Assembly: GCF_040802235.1 (NCBI RefSeq)
Contig: NC_133157.1
Span: forward strand, 36,050,501 to 36,114,500
DNA: 64,000 nt
DNA from: Manis javanica
Taxonomy: Eukaryota; Chordata; Mammalia; Pholidota; Manidae
Reading direction: 5' to 3'
Shown: piece after piece, positions 18,621 through 32,379 of the stretch
Layout of the letters: each line of letters begins with the position of its first letter
Position numbering within the stretch: position 1 is the stretch's first letter
Notes under the pieces: model-generated
What the model saw: only the letters and a program-made list of their open reading frames with translations
The model's database searches: none
Told to the model about the DNA's origin: nothing
Program-made: the position numbers and the translations under genes

Positions 18621-20038
18621 CCAAAGCCTAGATCTTACAGGAAGACATTCTGGAAGAACCTCTGTTAAAGCTGCTTATTGCAGATCCCTCACCTCCTGGA
18701 CGCCTGCAAGATTTCTTTGTGGCTTTCATTCATTTGGTCATTCATTTAGCAAAGGTTTACTGATCATCTACCATGTGCCAGGTACCATTTTTCCAAAGGA
18801 AAGCCCCCGTGTGTACAGGTCAGGAATGGCCTCTGTCTCCCACAGCGAACATTCCAGGGCCAAGTAAGGGTATAACCTTGGATCCACAATGACCTCACTT
18901 ACCTGCTCAGTGGCTATGGAGGTGGGGCGAATCTGCTTCAGCTGAACCTGGTCTCAGGTATTACCTGTGGGAGTGAGTACTTCACCATAACTATTCCCCA
19001 TCTCCACCAGACAGCAGAAACACATTTGGGGAAAAAGCGCAACATAACCATGTCCTTAGTCTCATTCTCTTGCTCTCTACCTCTTTTTACATGCACACAC
19101 CAGAAGCATTGGAAGTGGGTGCAGGTAAGAGGACTATAAGAAACTTGAAAATGTGGCTAGAACAGGACTGTCAGTAGCTCCAGTCACCAAGGGGGTGGGG
19201 GGTTAGAGGTGTTTCTCTTACACACCCCTTCCCTTCTCTAACTTTTCCTTGGATCAAACCAATACCAGGACAAAATTCAAATTAATTCCTCTCCTGGCAC
19301 TTTTAAAGAGCCATCTAAATATTGTCTGAACCTCCTCCATTTCACAGTAGTGAACAGAGACCTCAAGGTCACCCAAAGGATAAGTGGTCAAGCTGAGATG
19401 AACCAAAGCTTCCAGGGTCTTCCCACTGCTCTGAAATGTCTCTGAGACTTCAGTGAGACCCAAAGCAGAAACCTAGTGTGCTAGGACCTGGGCAATAGCA
19501 GGGAGGCCCCTTTCCTGAAACCCAGTCAGGCCAGGCCAAAACCAGGTGTTCTGCAGCTCAGATGAAAAACTGAATCATTGGTCATTTACCTAATCTCTGC
19601 CCTAGGTCCTCAGACTGGAATCTGAAGAAGCCACTAGGTAGGGGGAAGGGATAAGGGGATTGAGAAACAGAGGTTTTGCCTGCCCCTCTGAATGCTTATG
19701 GTATGGGGAGCAAGGGAGAATAGAAGATATTTCTGCTTTTCTACTCTTTCAGCAGTGTTTGTTGTTTGAATGATTGGATTTTGGAGGCAGCCCCATTTTC
19801 CCAAGTACACCAGTGCTTCAGCGCCACTCCCTGGCTCATGCCAACTAACTCCTGTTCTCCTTTAGGAACATCTCCAAATCTCCTTTTCTGTGTCTCCCCA
19901 AGGTCACTTTTTGAGAGAAGAGGAGGATGGCTGAGGTGGGGCTTACCCAGCCATTTCTCTCCAAAATCTTGGAGGTGTGATCTCTTCTATAGTATCTAGG
20001 GAAGATGGCTGTGACCCTCAGCCCCTTATTCCCCTTCC
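18621..20038. other. Intergenic DNA upstream of GALT with old repeat traces
   Basis: A 'cattcatttagcaaaggtttactgatcatctaccatgtgcc' type fragment sits at about 18725-18790, and a weak antisense MIR (cctccatttcacagtag, aaggtcacccaaaggataag) at about 19320-19440. No coding signal. Confidence 0.45.
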
Positions 20039-21880
20039 TGGGGTCTGCCAGAGTCCAGCTCCAGCGGGGGTGTGTGAAGCCCAAAAGGATGAGACAGAGT
20101 CGGCGCGTGGAGAGACAGGACACGGCGTCACATGGAGGTGGTCTCTCGACAAAGTGCTGATGACAGCTTTATTTATACCATTTTGCACAAGGATATGATT
20201 ATTTTTTATTATTTTGATGATAAACTAGAATACACAGTTGGTTAATAAGTATAGGCAAGCTTTTTTCTTTCTTTTACTTTCTAATCTATTCATGGTTGGT
20301 CAAGCGTTAGACAGGTGATTGTTTTTCTGTTCTTTGACCAAAACTTTTCTCATTAACATGTACTCTATTGTGTTTTACATTTCTATGCAACACAGTTTCT
20401 AAGAAGTGCATGTGACCGCAGGAGCGTGCAGTATGTAGCAGCGACTATGGAGTCTATCAGCTCAGGGTGAAATACAGGTCACCTAGTGCCACAGTTAGCT
20501 AGGATTCTTTCCCACGAAAATTTTCTTAGAGGCTTTAATAAATTTATAATCAATCTAAAATCATAAACTCATATCTTTACTTTATACCCCTTTATAGGGC
20601 ACAGTAGGCAGCAAACTAAATTTCCCCTTCTTATCTACATTTCTCTTTCTTCTGTGTGGATACCAAAATCTCCTTGACATATGCTACACAGGTCTCCATG
20701 ACTCCACTGCTGCAGGGACTAAACAAGTTCTTACATGGTAAACAATGCAAGGCCATTCATATCATAGAAACTGTTTCTGTTTTAACTACAAACCTTAAAC
20801 TATAAACAAGTCAAATATGATGTATAATTATTCATTTGATTTTTATACTTTATATGTGAATCTAATAAAATGTTAATGTAGTAGGTAAATGCAAAATATA
20901 GATAGAAAGCATGATTTAGAACTGTAAGAAGGCAGGTGTATGTAGATGATCGGGTTTGTGCTTACAGACCAGGTCTTAATTCAAGCTGAACAAGGGCAAC
21001 AGAACATCCACAGGTGTAGAAGATTTCTCTCAAAACTGGGGGGGTGAGGTTCTAAGCCTCACCTCTGTTGGCCCCCGTTTTCTCACCTGATGGTCCCCCT
21101 GCGACTGTGCCTGTCTTAGGTTGTTCCTCCCTTGAGGAATCTTACCTGTCTCTGGCTAACCAGCCATCTTCCAGGGCCATACAGGGAAATGTAAAGCTGG
21201 TAAGTGAGAGAGAAGTAATATTCTTTGAAAAGGTTAGTTTTTCACTTCTTTGCAGATTTATGCTCCGTAGCTTCTATGCCCAGCACTTGTTTTTGAGGTA
21301 TCTTTACTTCCTGGAATATGGTACTTGGTAATTTCACATATGAGGCACAAATTCTAGTAAAGGTGAGGAACAAATTCTAGTAAAGGGCTGTGATTAGGAA
21401 AGAAGGAAAAGAAACTATAGAACTAGTAGAGGGAAGAAAACATGAGATGATTAGTTGTCAACAGGGTTATTCTATTCAATATTCTCTCATGACTCTATTT
21501 CTATAAAACTTTCCATCACTAGTTTCACTAGCAAAACAAGGGGGGCGTTCTCAGTGGAAATGGGGTGGTCAATGTTTGACTAACTAACAGCAGGTTTCAG
21601 TACTTTATGCTAAGATCGCCATTTGGCCCTGCGTGTTCTATTCTTCAGGAGCACTGTCCTGAAAAGCTTTTGGGAAGTTTATGTTCTCATCTTTTCTGTG
21701 CTGCTTAGCAAAGGTTAGCTTAGTCTTTGGCAACAATGCAAGTAAAAACAAAGCCAATAGTATAATGGAAAATAACAAAATCAAGGTGGGTAATAGAGGG
21801 AGCCAACTGCGAAGACCCCTGATTTGTGGGGGTCTTCTTCCAGCCTGAGCTTTGCTACACAGCTTGAGTGGCATGGCTCC
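20039..21880 (-). mobile_element. Class II (betaretrovirus-like) endogenous retrovirus fossil: long LTR plus env 3' remnant
   Basis: Read on the minus strand there is a hydrophobic env transmembrane-type remnant (about 21874-21638) followed by a long LTR (about 21560-20039) with an AATAAA near 20170 and a U5 ending in CA at 20039. The U3 resembles ERVK-type LTRs. The 5' part of the provirus and the other LTR are absent, so this is a broken 3' end. The junction at the env side is not sharply defined. Family call by layout and word similarity only. Age: clearly younger-looking than the surrounding MIR/L2 copies, but no pair of LTRs is available to date it. Confidence 0.6.
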
Positions 21881-22267
21881 CAGCAGGGGTCACAGACCCT
21901 CTTAAGGCCAAAGGATGCTTCTTTTGTTTTTCTTTGTTGTTGTTTTTTTAAACAGTGTGTGCTGGAGAAGCTTTCTGAAAGACCAGGTAGGGGAGCTGCA
22001 GGCCTAGGAAGTCCCAAAGGGCTCTGCCTGGAGCAAGGAGTAGAGGCCAGATTTGGGTGTTAGTCCCTGCTACTCAGGGTTCTTAGAGAATGGTCAGCTC
22101 AGGAGTGTCACAGAAACCAGAGCCAGTATAGAAACATGTTCCCTCAAACCCACATTCCCCTTTAGATAATTCCTTCTTCACCAGGTTTCTCAAAAAAATA
22201 GTCCATCTTCCCAGCTTCTACTCTTAACCTGCACAGTACCCTGTAACATGTCTTTTGCCCTTTATTA

Positions 22268-22345
22268 GCCAGAGTAAGTAACTTTAGCTGCTAAAATGAA
22301 TAGCCACAAACTCAGTGGCTTAACAACACAGTTCATTGTCAGGAA
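22268..22345 (-). mobile_element. MaLR LTR fragment (MLT1-like)
   Basis: 'gctgctaaaatgaatagccacaaactcagtggcttaacaacac' matches the reversed 3' end of MaLR LTRs. A short broken fossil. Confidence 0.5.
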
Positions 22346-22769
22346 GAGGGGGACCTCTGTCCCATGTAGCATTCAGAATTCTCCACTAATTACTTAATTC
22401 TATGTAACTACAATTATAGATGAGGAAAGAGGGAAAATGAAAAGAATTTCAGGGAAGATTTTAGGAGAGCCAGACTTGGAAGTGGCATATGTAATTTCTG
22501 CCTATACTTCACTTGCCAGAATACAATCACAGTCTCATCTAACTAGAGTAGACTGTGGAATGTAATCTGGCTGCCCAAGAGCAAAATGAAATGACTTGTG
22601 AATGTATAGCATCATCTCTGCTTCATGCCCCTACTGAGAAACCTAACAACCATTTTCCATCAGTTTACTGGACCTCTCAATTATATTTAACTTGTCCACT
22701 GTTCATTCTATCACACTCATGGTGAAGCTATCCTCTTCCAGTTCTCTTCTCCTTTATTTACAAAACTAC

Positions 22770-22965
22770 CACATATGACACCACGTGCCAGACACTAATT
22801 GCTTTATAAATATTAACTTATTTTTACAGATGAGAAAACTGAATCACAATGAGTTTTAAGTAACTTCCCCAGGGTCACACAAAAGTAGTTGCAGCCAGGC
22901 TTCTAACCTCGTCAGTCCACTCTAGAGTTTCTTATTCACTGCACCATGCTGCTGCTTTTCTCGCT
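22770..22965 (-). repeat. MIR SINE
   Basis: Reverse-complement MIR: 'cagatgagaaaactgaatcacaatgag', 'aagtaacttccccagggtcacaca', ending at 'cactgcaccatgctgct'. Confidence 0.85.
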
Positions 22966-23239
22966 TTTGCTTCTCCTGATAACCCTCAGCTGGTTTAAAA
23001 AGCCATTCTCTCGCATTTTGTGCTATAGAATAAAGAATGAATTGCAGGTCCCTGAAGATCCCATGCTTTCTCTTTAGTGCGTGCCTTTGCTCTCGGAGTA
23101 GGTCTCATTGGCTGGAAGGCCCTTTCCATCGCTCTGAAAGACGGCTCAGGTGTCACCACCTCCGGAAAGCCTTCCGTTAGGCTCTCAAGTTGAAGTGCCT
23201 TCTCCCATCTTCTGTACTTGCAAAGGCGGGCCTCAACAA

Positions 23240-23654
23240 TCACCAGCCCGGAAAGCAGCTTCAGGGCTCGCCTGCTTCACCGGTCAGGGGACCAGGCGGG
23301 CCAGTCCATTCTGGGACTCACCGCCATTCACCCCTCTCTCCACAAATGCGGTGCTTGGAGAGACACTGCCTGGAGGCCCTGATGCGGGACGCAAGGACAC
23401 CCTTGGCCCCGCCCTCTCACCTCGCGAGTGCGGCGGCGCCCCACCCCTCGGCCCTCCCTGCTTCCTGCACCCTGCGAGGAAATGGTTCAGCCCGAGGGGG
23501 CGGCACCCGAGTGCTCGGGCAGTTTCGATTGGCCAGGGAAAGCCGTACCACGGCTGTGGCGGGGGAACGGGTCCTGGACTGCGCTAGCCGTGGGTGGTAC
23601 AGCCTAAGGCCTCGGCTCCCTTCTGCGCTGCGCTGTGCCAGGCTGCCACCGGGG
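23240..23654 (+). promoter_or_regulatory. SIGMAR1: SIGMAR1 CpG-rich promoter
   Basis: CpG-dense from about 23390 into exon 1, with GCCCCGCCC near 23405 and an ATTGGCC (inverted CCAAT) at about 23529. No TATA box. It merges with the first coding exon. Confidence 0.6.
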
Positions 23655-25414
<1,760 letters not shown>

Positions 25415-26230
25415 CCAGCCAGGCCTGAAGGAGCACTGTGGATGGACTAGAGCGGGCAGGCCTGCACACATCCACTTGCTGGAGCCCATGTGAAAAGACA
25501 GGGGGATACACCATGCAGATACTGAGTTCCTGGTGTACGAGCAGGGACATACATGCTTTTACAACCAAACATAGAGGCCAGTGGGAACATGGGACACATG
25601 TTGGATACTTAATCCCATGTGTATGGCAGCATCATGCATTCACACCCATCCAGAGAGGGAGACCCCCAAATACCAGTAGGGCTAGTCATGTTCAAACACA
25701 CAAACTACAAGCTTGACTCACTAACTCAGGCCTTTCCAGAGCTTCCTTGTCCCCAGTCAGGGCTCTGGAGTTAGGATGGAGGTGGGTAGTATACTCTGCC
25801 TGTGTCCGACTCCTCAACCCAGCAGCAGTTGGGGTGGGGATGAAGGAGAAGAGGAGCTGCCTTTGGAGGCCCCCCTCACCTGCAGCTCTGGTCCCCTTCC
25901 CCTTCATCTCCCTGTCCTCACCATATGCCTTACCTCTATTCTGTGCCCCTGCTATGCAAGTGCCCTCATGGCCTGTCCCTCATCCACTCAGCAAGGAACC
26001 AGAAGAATGGAGAATACTGAGGTCAAGGTCCCCTATCCTGAAAAATACCATTCCTCACTCAGAGGAATGATGGGCAGCAGACCTCAGCCTAGGACCCACC
26101 ACTGGGGAGAGAACCTGGAGAGGTGGGTCTATGTCCAGGGGGCCTTCCTGGCCCAAAGAGAAGGTCTTTTCTGCACACACATCACAGCTTCCAGACACTG
26201 CCCTGGCCGCATTCTCTCCATCTGTCTGTT

Positions 26231-26236
26231 AATAAA
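26231..26236 (+). other. SIGMAR1: Poly(A) signal of SIGMAR1
   Basis: AATAAA followed by a GT-rich element (tttgtgtgtctg), which predicts cleavage near 26255. Confidence 0.75.
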
Positions 26237-26359
26237 GACCTGTTGAACAGTTCCATTTCTTTGTGTGTCTGAGCAGCAGGAAAGCCTTCTAACTCCTGGA
26301 GGGCCTCACAAAGGCCTCTCTCCTTTGCTGTGTGATTCAGTTTGGAAGACAGTGGCTTT

Positions 26360-26440
26360 GGACTGTGTACTTCAGTGTGTCTAAGAATCACCTGAGAGAT
26401 TTGCAATCCCCAGATATCAGTTCTGGGTTTACAACTTGAA
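26360..26440 (+). repeat. MER5A-like hAT fragment
   Basis: 'tgtgtctaagaatcacctgagagatttgcaa' followed by 'cagatatcagttctgggt' resembles the MER5A/MER20 group. Confidence 0.5.
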
Positions 26441-27570
26441 GTCAGCAAGTTTAATGAGATCCTGTCCACCGGTTTTGAATGCCACAATTAAAGAATTTCA
26501 GGGCTGGATGGGGTGTTAACATATTTTGGTCTTGCCTTGCCTCACCTCCCTTGCCTCTCTTGCCTGTCAGTGCTGTTGTGGAAGCAGTCCTGGGAATCTT
26601 GCCTTTGGTGACCACAGGGTGGCGGTGTGTGCTCACTCTTGAACTGAAAGCGCATAGTCATTCTCCATTCACTGTTTTCTGGATTTCCAGAATATCACAT
26701 CCACCCCGGCTCAGAGCAGTTCTTCCTCTCCAGTCTGTTTTCTCCAGAACCCCCTACTTCCGTGGAGGCTCCCAGAAATGGGGAGCAGGCATGCTACCTG
26801 GTGTCTGACATAGGTGGGGCTGGGACCAGGGTGAGGCAAAGTACCTAAAGCATGCTCCCAGGGACCCTGCACTTGCCTTAAAGTTTGTGCCCTAGGCTGC
26901 TCCCTTGCCTGGCCCTCTGAAGTTGAGTAAGGCCCAGGTCACTCTCCCTTCTTAGGGTTCCTGGTAGATGAAAAATGAAAGGAACATGGTTATAAAAAAT
27001 TGTGTATTCTAAAAATTTGACATTCTCATGAACAAAAATACAAGAGACTCCATGTATAACCATTTGGAAACAACACCAAAAGTCTTAAGTTTGTGACTCT
27101 GATAGAATTTGAGGCTGAAAGCAAGATGACCATCCCAACACCCCACCACTACCACCATGGTGGTCATGACAGGTCCTGGCTGGGGTCTCTCCATTGATCA
27201 TGAGTCACAAAGTCAAGCCTCCCAAGGATATCTCCCACCTGTAACCCAGCTATGCTTCTAGGCTCAAAGCCAGCATCTATCAAGGAGGTCCCACCTTCCC
27301 TTGTTTCTCCCTCCCACAGAGGACTGGGCTCCCAGGCTCCTCCCCTTCTCTGTTGCTCAGTCCAGTCGTTAGTTCTTCTCAACTTCCATTTAACACAGTT
27401 CATAACTCAATATTCTTAGCTTCCAAGACACCACTCTTCCTTCATGAGCTCCTTTTCTAAATCTTATCTCAATCTCTGACTTCTGGGGACTTAATCCTGA
27501 AACTTCTTTGTCTATACCCCATCCAGGTGATCTCAACCATTTTGATTACCATCTATATGTCTTCCCCCGC
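26441..27570. other. Intergenic DNA between SIGMAR1 and the L1 copy
   Basis: No supported gene. A 14-bp perfect palindrome accaccATGGTGGT lies at about 27150-27164. Otherwise unremarkable. Confidence 0.4.
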
Positions 27571-27769
27571 CCCAGTTTTATTGAGATGTAATTGACATAT
27601 AACACTATTATTTTAAGGTGTGCAACATAATGATTTGATATGTACATATATTGTGAAATGACTACCACAATAGGTTAACACTCATCACCTCACAGTTAAA
27701 TTTTTTGCTTATAATGAAAACTTTCAAGATCTCTCAGTAACTTTCAAAGATACAATATATAGTATGTTG

Positions 27770-28263
27770 TGGATAAAGTGAGAGTTCCTGTGGCCAGGAT
27801 TCTCACCTGGCTGTGGTTGACTAGCTCACTGCACACCTGTGGGCACTACATGGCTGTTGACTCTAAAAAGAGCTCTGCCCAGTGCTCTGCACACGACACA
27901 GTGGCAGGGCTGCAAGGCTGCAGGAGACCAAAGCAGAGGCTGGAGTGGTGGCAGCGCCGAGGACAGAGGCCCAGAGGATGGCTGTGTGGGACGACTGTGC
28001 GGAGAGGCCTGGAGGACAGCTGTGCGGGATGACTGTGCAGAGGCCCGGAGGACGGCTGTGCCGACAGAGGGGCCCAGAGGCAGGGACCGGTTTGCTGCAT
28101 ACAGACTCGCTCTGAGTGAATGGGATTCTAGTGACTGATCTGCCACCTGGAAATAAAGTTGGATATAACTCTTTCACCCTAAAGGGCATTTTGCTGTCAA
28201 TTTTCTTTGGTCACATTGACTCCATAGCTAACTTGCCCGGGGCTGAAACCTATTAGCAAGACA
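27770..28263 (+). mobile_element. Solo LTR of a class I-type endogenous retrovirus, nested in L1
   Basis: A 494-bp unit that begins TGGATAAAG and ends AAGACA, is flanked by the 4-bp direct repeat gttg (27766-27769 and 28264-28267), and carries an AATAAA at about 28152. The flanking L1 rejoins in register when it is removed. A 4-bp target duplication fits class I (gammaretrovirus-like) elements. The U3 holds short GC-rich direct repeats at about 27960-28070. A fossil without any coding part. Confidence 0.7.
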
Positions 28264-28302
28264 GTTGTACCTTACATCCCCAGTACTTATTTACTTATTT
28301 AT

Positions 28303-28336
28303 CTTACAAGTAGAAGTTATAACTTCTACTTATAAG
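28303..28336. repeat. 34-bp near-perfect palindrome
   Basis: The core AAGTAGAAGTTA/TAACTTCTACTT (28308-28331) is a perfect 24-bp palindrome. With one mismatch it extends to 34 bp. It lies in the L1 fragment just right of the solo LTR. Confidence 0.85.
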
Positions 28337-28624
28337 GTTGATTACCTTCACCATTTCTCCCACTACTCCCTACCCGCTGGCCTCTCTCTGGCAACTACCA
28401 ATCTGTTCCGTTCCTGTGAATTCTATTTTTTTTTAGACTCCATATATTAGTGAGAACATACAGTATTTGTCTTTCTCTGACTTATTTCACTCAGCATAAT
28501 GCCCTCAAGGATGAGTGGATAAAGAACATGTGATATATACAATACAATGTTATTCAGCCATAAAAAAGAAGGAAATCCTGTTATTTGTGACAAAATGGTT
28601 GGACTTTGAGGAGCATCTGTATGT

Positions 28625-30090
28625 CTTGACTCCGAATTTTTGCCTACAGCCTAAACCTTTTCTCTGTGCTCCAGATTCACTTATCCAACCCTCCTTCACT
28701 CAACATCTCCACTTGGTTGTCTAATTGGCATTTCAAACTTAAAATGTCCAACACAAATGAATTTCTCTCCCAATCCTGTACTTCCTGCAATCTTTCCTGT
28801 CTCAATTAAGGGTACCTCCATTTACCCAGCTGCCCAGGCCAAAAACCTGGAGTCATCTTGGGTACCTGTCATTCTCTCATATCCATATCCAAGCCATCAA
28901 CACATCCCATCAGTTTTATCTTCAGAACATACCCAGAATCCAACCACTTCTTGCCACCTCCATTGCTACCACCTTGGTCCAAGCCATCATCATCTCTCGC
29001 CTGGATTGCTGCAATGGCCTCCTAGCTGGTCTTCAGGTGTGGGTCCTGTGTGGAGGGTTCTCCACCCAACAGTCGGTCAGACTTTCACTCTCTCCTCAGA
29101 CATGTCCAATGGCATCCCATCTCAGTGCTTTCAGTGCTTTCACTGCCTCCAGGAGGAACCTATTGCAAGGCCCATGTTACCTCTGATCAAACATCTGACC
29201 ATTTACCTCAGCTGTCCTGTTCTAGCCCAGTGGCCCTGGGCTTTTCTTCAGACACATCAAGCAGATTTCCCCCTCAGGATATTTGCATCTGCTATTCTCT
29301 TCCCTAGGTTTCCTCACTGCTCGCTTCCTCCCTTCAATTCCTGTTCGGAGAGTCCTTCCCTTAATATTTGTGTCATAGCAGCCCTTCTGTGGTGGCTTTA
29401 AAATACTTTCATGAGATATTTAATACTCCTCTCTTTAAAAAGTGATGCCTAATTCCTTTCCCCTTCAATGTGGATTGGACTTAGGTGTGTAGTTTTAATA
29501 AATAATGTATAGCAGAAGTGACAATAGGTGACATCCAAAGCTAGGCCATAGAAAGCATTGCTGCCTCCTTAGTCTCTTTCTTGGGTCACTGGGGAAAACC
29601 AGCTGCCATGTTGGGAGGACACTCAGGCATGAGATCCTGTCCTGTGGAGAGGGGGCCACCTGGGAAGAAAGGCCTCCTGCCAACAGCCATGTGAGTAAGC
29701 CATCCTGGAGGTGGAGCCTTCTGTCCAGTCAGGCCTTCAGATGATTGTGGCTGTAGCCAATGTTTTTACTACAACATATTTACTCATGAGAGACAGTTAA
29801 GCCACTCTTGAATTGCTGATGCACGGAATTAGGAGAAAATAAATGTTTGTTGTTTTAAGCTGCTAAGTATGAATGTAATTTGTTATGCAATAATAGGTAA
29901 GTAATACATCCTTCCCTTTCTATTCCCCCAACCCAGATTTATTTTCTCCATTTTGCATATTGCCATCAGACATACCATATATGTCCCCCACTGGAATTGT
30001 ACCATTATAATAGGGACTTTTAAAATTTATTCCTGTGTCCAACAGTATCTAGCAAAAGTAGATGCTCAGTAAATATGTGTTGGATGAATG
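28625..30090 (+). repeat. Long L2 LINE copy interrupted by an MLT1 LTR
   Basis: Left part 28625-29387 has 'atcatctctcgcctggattgctgcaatggcctcctagctggtc'-type L2 words. The right part 29910-30090 continues with 'cagatttattttctcca', 'tatatgtcccccactggaatt' and the tail 'agatgctcagtaaatatgtgttggatgaatg'. The two parts are in consensus order on either side of the LTR. Confidence 0.8.
29388..29909 (+). mobile_element. MLT1-type MaLR LTR inserted in L2
   Basis: Starts TGTGGTGGC and ends at 'taatacat'. It has the MLT1 landmarks 'agccatgtgagtaagccatcctgg', 'ccttcagatgattgtggc' and 'aaataaatgtttgttgttttaagc'. The flanks show a likely 5-bp duplication (ccttc). A mammalian-wide fossil LTR, no internal part. 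Confidence 0.8.
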
Positions 30091-30099
30091 GAGTTCTAG

Positions 30100-31845
30100 G
30101 TCTGTCTGTGTTTGTCTCTGTGAGGTATAGGATCAGATAGGTGGTGACTCTGCTTGTTGATTTCTTTTCTCTTGGGAGTAGCTGCCCAGTCCCTTGCCCC
30201 TCTCCTCCCCCCTCATCCCCTGCAAAGCAACCTCCAAACCCTCAGCTGGAATTTCCCCAAGCCAGTTCCTGTCTTTCCCAGAGGAATCTTCCCATCTATC
30301 TCTCTCTCGGCACCTCTCCTCTGAGCAGCCAGGGTAAGCTGTGTGGGGAAAGGTGAGCAAGCTGGGCACAGGGGTTCCACAGATCTCTACCCTCTGCCCT
30401 CCAGTCTCCCAGGAGACACCCCCCATGGCACATGTGTCTGCCTCTACACTTTCAGTGAGTCTCCTCTTTATGGGCTCAGCCTCAGAGAGGGGTGAGGAGG
30501 GGTATTGATTCTGCCCCAGGAGAACTCACACCACACAAAGCCATGTGGGAAGGGATATTGAAAGTGGTTAGATTACCAAGGCTTCTTGGAGGGGAAGGGG
30601 GTCTGACAGTATGTTAGGTCTGAACTCTGAACAGGGGGCACTGGAGTGACTGAAAGGTGTGATCAAGGACTGAGCTTCAGTGTGGCCAAGGCTGGACCAA
30701 AGAAAACAAGGACTTAGCACCACAGTGGGAGCCGAGCTGAAGGCAAGAATGGAGGCTGGAGACAGGGAGAGCAGGGGTGTGTCACCACCACAAGATCCTG
30801 ATGAGAACTGCTGATGGTCCAGGCCAGGGCAGGCTGAGTCTGAGAGGAGGGGACTGACTGGAAGAGACTGAGGAGGAGGGAAGAAGCAAAAGTCACACCT
30901 GAATTTCTGCCTCCTAGAGGAATTTTAGCCCTGGATCCAGCAGGGCTCCCTGGATGTGAGTTCAGGGGATTGTTCCTGGTGCTGGTTTGAAATAGGGAAG
31001 TTTCTCACCCATGCCAGGTATCAAACCTTACAAACCTGTGTTGTTCACTCCCTCACCTGGCATCACCTCCAGGTGGCCCTCATGCTTTTGGTAGGTTGAC
31101 CTTTTGGGCACAGGAAGAAACTGGGGGATGTATGAGGGTGCCTGAGAGGAGTGAGGTCCAGGCTGCTTAGAGGAGAAATTATGATCTGCCACTCCACCCC
31201 AAAGAAGGAAGAGCATCTCGCCATCTGGCAGATAGCTGGAGCTAAAGTGGGCCTGAAGCAGTTGGCTGAAGGGGTCTGGATATACAGACTAGGGAGTCAT
31301 ACACACATGAACAGAGGATGAATGGGAAGATGGGCAAAATGCTGATCACTGTTGAAATGTGTGATGGGTGTCAAAGGTTCATTATACTACTGACTCTTCT
31401 TGTCTATATGCTTGGAAATTTCCATAATAGGATGTCAAAAGAGCTAAAAACTGTATGGCAGTGTATCTGCCTGTGGTGTGTGTACCCCACTGCAGGTATG
31501 GAACCAGCTCAGAGACCTCCAAGTGTGAGTGCAGAGGTGTGCGTTCACCATGTGCACACATTGTGCAAACTGCAGCACACATGAGGTTGCGGACAGCACA
31601 TAAGCAGGGCAGGGAGGAAGCTCTTGTTCTGTCCAGACCCTATACACTCACCCCAGCATCCCGCAAAGCTACTCCCCTCATGATCACAGCCCACCCAAGC
31701 CCCTGGCGCTGTAGTGCCCGTGTAACCAAGTATGTGAGATAGAGCAACTGTGGGCCTGAACTTGTGACAGAGTGTATTGGTTAGTAGACACGGCTGTTTG
31801 TGTGTGAACGGCGTACAAGAAGTGTGGGTGTGGGGGGTATGAATT
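30100..31845. other. Intergenic DNA upstream of ARID3C
   Basis: Mostly unique-looking. 31280-31440 resembles an old L1 3' UTR piece ('ctgatcactgttgaaatgtgtgatgggtg', 'gaaatttccataat'). No supported gene. Confidence 0.4.
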
Positions 31846-31849
31846 CTGA

Positions 31850-32231
31850 GGCTGGGCGGGGCCCTGGCCCGGAGTCCAGTGGCGGTGGACTCCTCACTCT
31901 TTGCACGGTTCCCGGCAGCTCTCCAGCGCCCTCTCCCCCTCGAGTCTGGCAGTATTGAGGGGGAGACACCTGTTGGGGGGCTGGGAGGGCAGAGCCCACC
32001 GGGGCCTCTCCCCTGCGCCCCCGCCCGCCCTGCCCCGTTTGGGTCCCGCCTCCGCGGCCGCCGCCAGCCGAGCGGCGAGGGAGCGCACCGCGGCCAGAGG
32101 AGCGCACGGCGGCAGGAGCGCACCGGGGCGACCCGCGCACGGAACCCAGCCGAGGCAGGGGCCGCCCGAAAGGCGGGCAGAGCAGAGGGAGCGCCGTGGA
32201 GACGCCGGGGGCAGCGCGCCGCGCCAGGCTG
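31850..32231 (+). promoter_or_regulatory. ARID3C: CpG island with likely non-coding first exon of ARID3C
   Basis: Dense CpG from about 31990 to 32300 and a strong donor GGCTG|GTGAGT after 32231. The next acceptor on the plus strand with a good tract is near 33090 (TCCCCCACAG|GAGGCC), 72 nt before the ARID3C ATG. The exon link is inferred. Confidence 0.55.
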
Positions 32232-32379
32232 GTGAGTACGGCCGCTGGGTGCGGGGAGCCGGGCGGCGGGCATCGAGACCCCGCTGTCCCCTGCCCGCCG
32301 GGTTCCGTCCCCGTCCCGGGCTCTGCCCGCGCTGCCCTCCACTCCTGCGCCTCCTCGGTGCTGTGTAGCGGCCCGTCTC

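Larger units (their letters stand above)
27576..28620 (-). mobile_element. L1 LINE 3' end with inverted 5' segment
   Basis: On the minus strand, 28511 to 27576 is the L1M 3' end (mirror of 'gttatatgtcaattacatctcaataaaa'). From about 28512 to 28620 the L1 sequence runs in the opposite direction ('gagtggataaagaacatgtg', 'ttattcagccataaaaaagaag'). The two parts are neighbours in the L1 consensus and share about a dozen bases at the join. This is the signature of 5' inversion by twin priming. A solo LTR (27770-28263) is inserted in the middle. Confidence 0.8.
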
